A DNA stretch of 64,000 nucleotides, from NCBI RefSeq assembly GCF_006064855.1, contig NZ_CP040753.1, positions 2,832,001 to 2,896,000 of the forward strand, in the 5' to 3' direction. Each line of letters begins with the position of its first letter. Within the stretch, counting starts at the first letter, position 1. A program made the translations under genes and the position numbers. Source of the stretch: Sulfitobacter sp. BSw21498. Lineage in GTDB: Bacteria > Pseudomonadota > Alphaproteobacteria > Rhodobacterales > Rhodobacteraceae. The notes below the pieces were generated by a model. It saw only the letters and a program-made list of their open reading frames with translations. It made no database searches and was not told the DNA's origin. Shown here in pieces: positions 63,162-64,000 of this stretch.

Positions 63162-63190
63162 CTTGAAGCCGCCCCTGCCTGTCCCCAAAT
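63162..63190 (+). promoter_or_regulatory. Sigma-32 (RpoH)-type heat-shock promoter of clpB
   Basis: CTTGAA at 63162 and CCCCAAAT at 63183 are 15 bases apart, close to the heat-shock consensus CTTGAA / CCCCATnT. It lies 79 bases upstream of clpB, a known RpoH target in proteobacteria. Confidence 0.8.
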
Positions 63191-63268
63191 CCTAGTACGA
63201 GGATCACATAATGACGCGCTGCCAAGCAGGCGTCGCACCCGTGGTCGCTTTGAGAAAAGGAGAAGCTC

Positions 63269-64000
63269 ATGGACTTGGGCAAGTTTACAGAACGGTCGCG
63301 CGGCTTCATTCAGGCTGCGCAAACAATCGCTACGCGTGAAAGCCACCAACGGCTGACGCCGGAACATTTACTAAAAGCGTTGTTGGACGATGACCAAGGG
63401 CTGGCAAGCAATCTGATTGTCGCTGCGGGTGGCAATCCGGCGCGCGTTACCGAAACGCTGACACTCTCTTTGGGTAAGTTGCCAAAAGTGTCAGGCGATG
63501 CGGCACAGGTCTATCTGGACAATACCACAGCCAAAGTTCTGGCCGAAGCAGAGGCGCTTGCGAAAAAAGCAGGCGATAGCTTTGTGCCGGTAGAACGTGT
63601 GCTGATGGCGCTTGCCATGGTCAAATCCGGTGCCAAGGACGCATTGGTCGCGGGCAAAGTCACCGCGCAGGGTCTGAACGCTGCCATCAACGATATCCGC
63701 AAGGGCCGCACGGCTGATAGCGCCAGTGCCGAAGACGGGTATGAAGCGCTTAAGAAGTATAGTCTGGACCTGACCGAACGTGCCCGCGAAGGCAAAATCG
63801 ACCCGATCATTGGCCGGGACGAGGAAATTCGCCGTGCCATGCAGGTTTTGAGCCGCCGTACAAAGAATAATCCGGTGCTGATTGGTGAACCGGGGGTGGG
63901 TAAGACCGCCATCGCCGAAGGTCTCGCGCTGCGTATCATTGATGGGGACGTCCCTGAATCGCTGCGCAACAAACGGCTGCTGGCGCTGGACATGGGCGCA
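63269..64000 (+). CDS. clpB: ATP-dependent chaperone ClpB, N-terminal part (3' truncated by window end)
   Basis: 244 codons are visible with no stop. The protein starts [18 protein letters not shown], the ClpB N-domain with its two Clp repeats ([27 protein letters not shown]), then enters the first AAA+ domain ([21 protein letters not shown]) with Walker A GEPGVGKT near residue 210. AAAAGGAGAAGC precedes the ATG. ClpB disaggregates heat-damaged proteins with DnaK. Confidence 0.97.
   Translation, partial: MDLGKFTERSRGFIQAAQTIATRESHQRLTPEHLLKALLDDDQGLASNLIVAAGGNPARVTETLTLSLGKLPKVSGDAAQVYLDNTTAKVLAEAEALAKKAGDSFVPVERVLMALAMVKSGAKDALVAGKVTAQGLNAAINDIRKGRTADSASAEDGYEALKKYSLDLTERAREGKIDPIIGRDEEIRRAMQVLSRRTKNNPVLIGEPGVGKTAIAEGLALRIIDGDVPESLRNKRLLALDMGA

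Noticed and set aside
63059..63367. 102-codon minus-strand frame across the clpB promoter
   Set aside because: It covers the heat-shock promoter and the clpB start, with no homology or start signals.

Overview
The window reads as chromosomal DNA of a marine Roseobacter-group alphaproteobacterium (Rhodobacterales). GC is high, genes are dense, many neighbours overlap by 4 bases (ATGA or GTGA), and several neighbourhoods are typical of the group: the DUF3035 lipoprotein, the heparinase-like gene between an RsmB-type methyltransferase and purH, and the stand-alone long formate dehydrogenase. I see no rRNA, insertion sequence, prophage or CRISPR array. One tRNA (Val, GAC) is present.

Layout. 1-1943: the end of a large outer-membrane beta-barrel protein. 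2029-9189 (minus): an expanded rbfA-truB-rpsO-pnp translation/RNA cluster, interrupted by a phosphodiester glycosidase, a DUF1643 gene, an acidic RTX-type protein and a GNAT acetyltransferase. 9269-19572 (mainly plus): dapB, a small secreted protein, an SDH assembly factor (minus), an rsmB-like methyltransferase, a heparinase-like protein, purH, lspA, a BamF-like lipoprotein and an M16 peptidase pair. 19654-29552: a nucleoside and purine catabolism island. On the minus strand it has a tandem aldehyde dehydrogenase, deoC and uraH. On the plus strand it has allantoinase fused to OHCU decarboxylase, ureidoglycine aminohydrolase, ureidoglycolate lyase, an NCS2 purine permease and cytochrome-fused urate oxidase PuuD. 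29626-32741: mutL and rmuC.

32884-37487: five translationally coupled genes (flavin amine oxidase, DUF1365, MFS, DUF3833, SDR) matching the lipid-modification/photooxidative-stress operon known from Rhodobacter. 37524-45916: saccharopine dehydrogenase and GST, a histidine phosphatase, formate dehydrogenase alpha, a WGR mini-protein and a two-component system. 46055-54691: an acyl-CoA synthetase, a complete branched-chain-amino-acid-type ABC transporter and a phenylacetate-CoA-ligase-like enzyme, probably one uptake-and-activation operon. 54816-57587: convergent ferric-iron ABC permease and binding protein; an exact match to the IscR type-1 core lies just before the permease. 57718-64000: yghU with a perfect 10-bp inverted repeat in its leader, rpmJ, tRNA-Val, N-formylglutamate amidohydrolase, dinB, a candidate small RNA, pyrF, an orphan gene and the start of clpB behind a sigma-32-type promoter.

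The least explained signals are the candidate sRNA after pyrF, the repeated leader motif inside the liv operon, the dyads before the acyl-CoA synthetase and yghU, the lipid cluster that lacks its methyltransferase, and the membrane-anchored RTX protein inside the translation cluster. All identifications come from reading the translated sequence; no database search was run.
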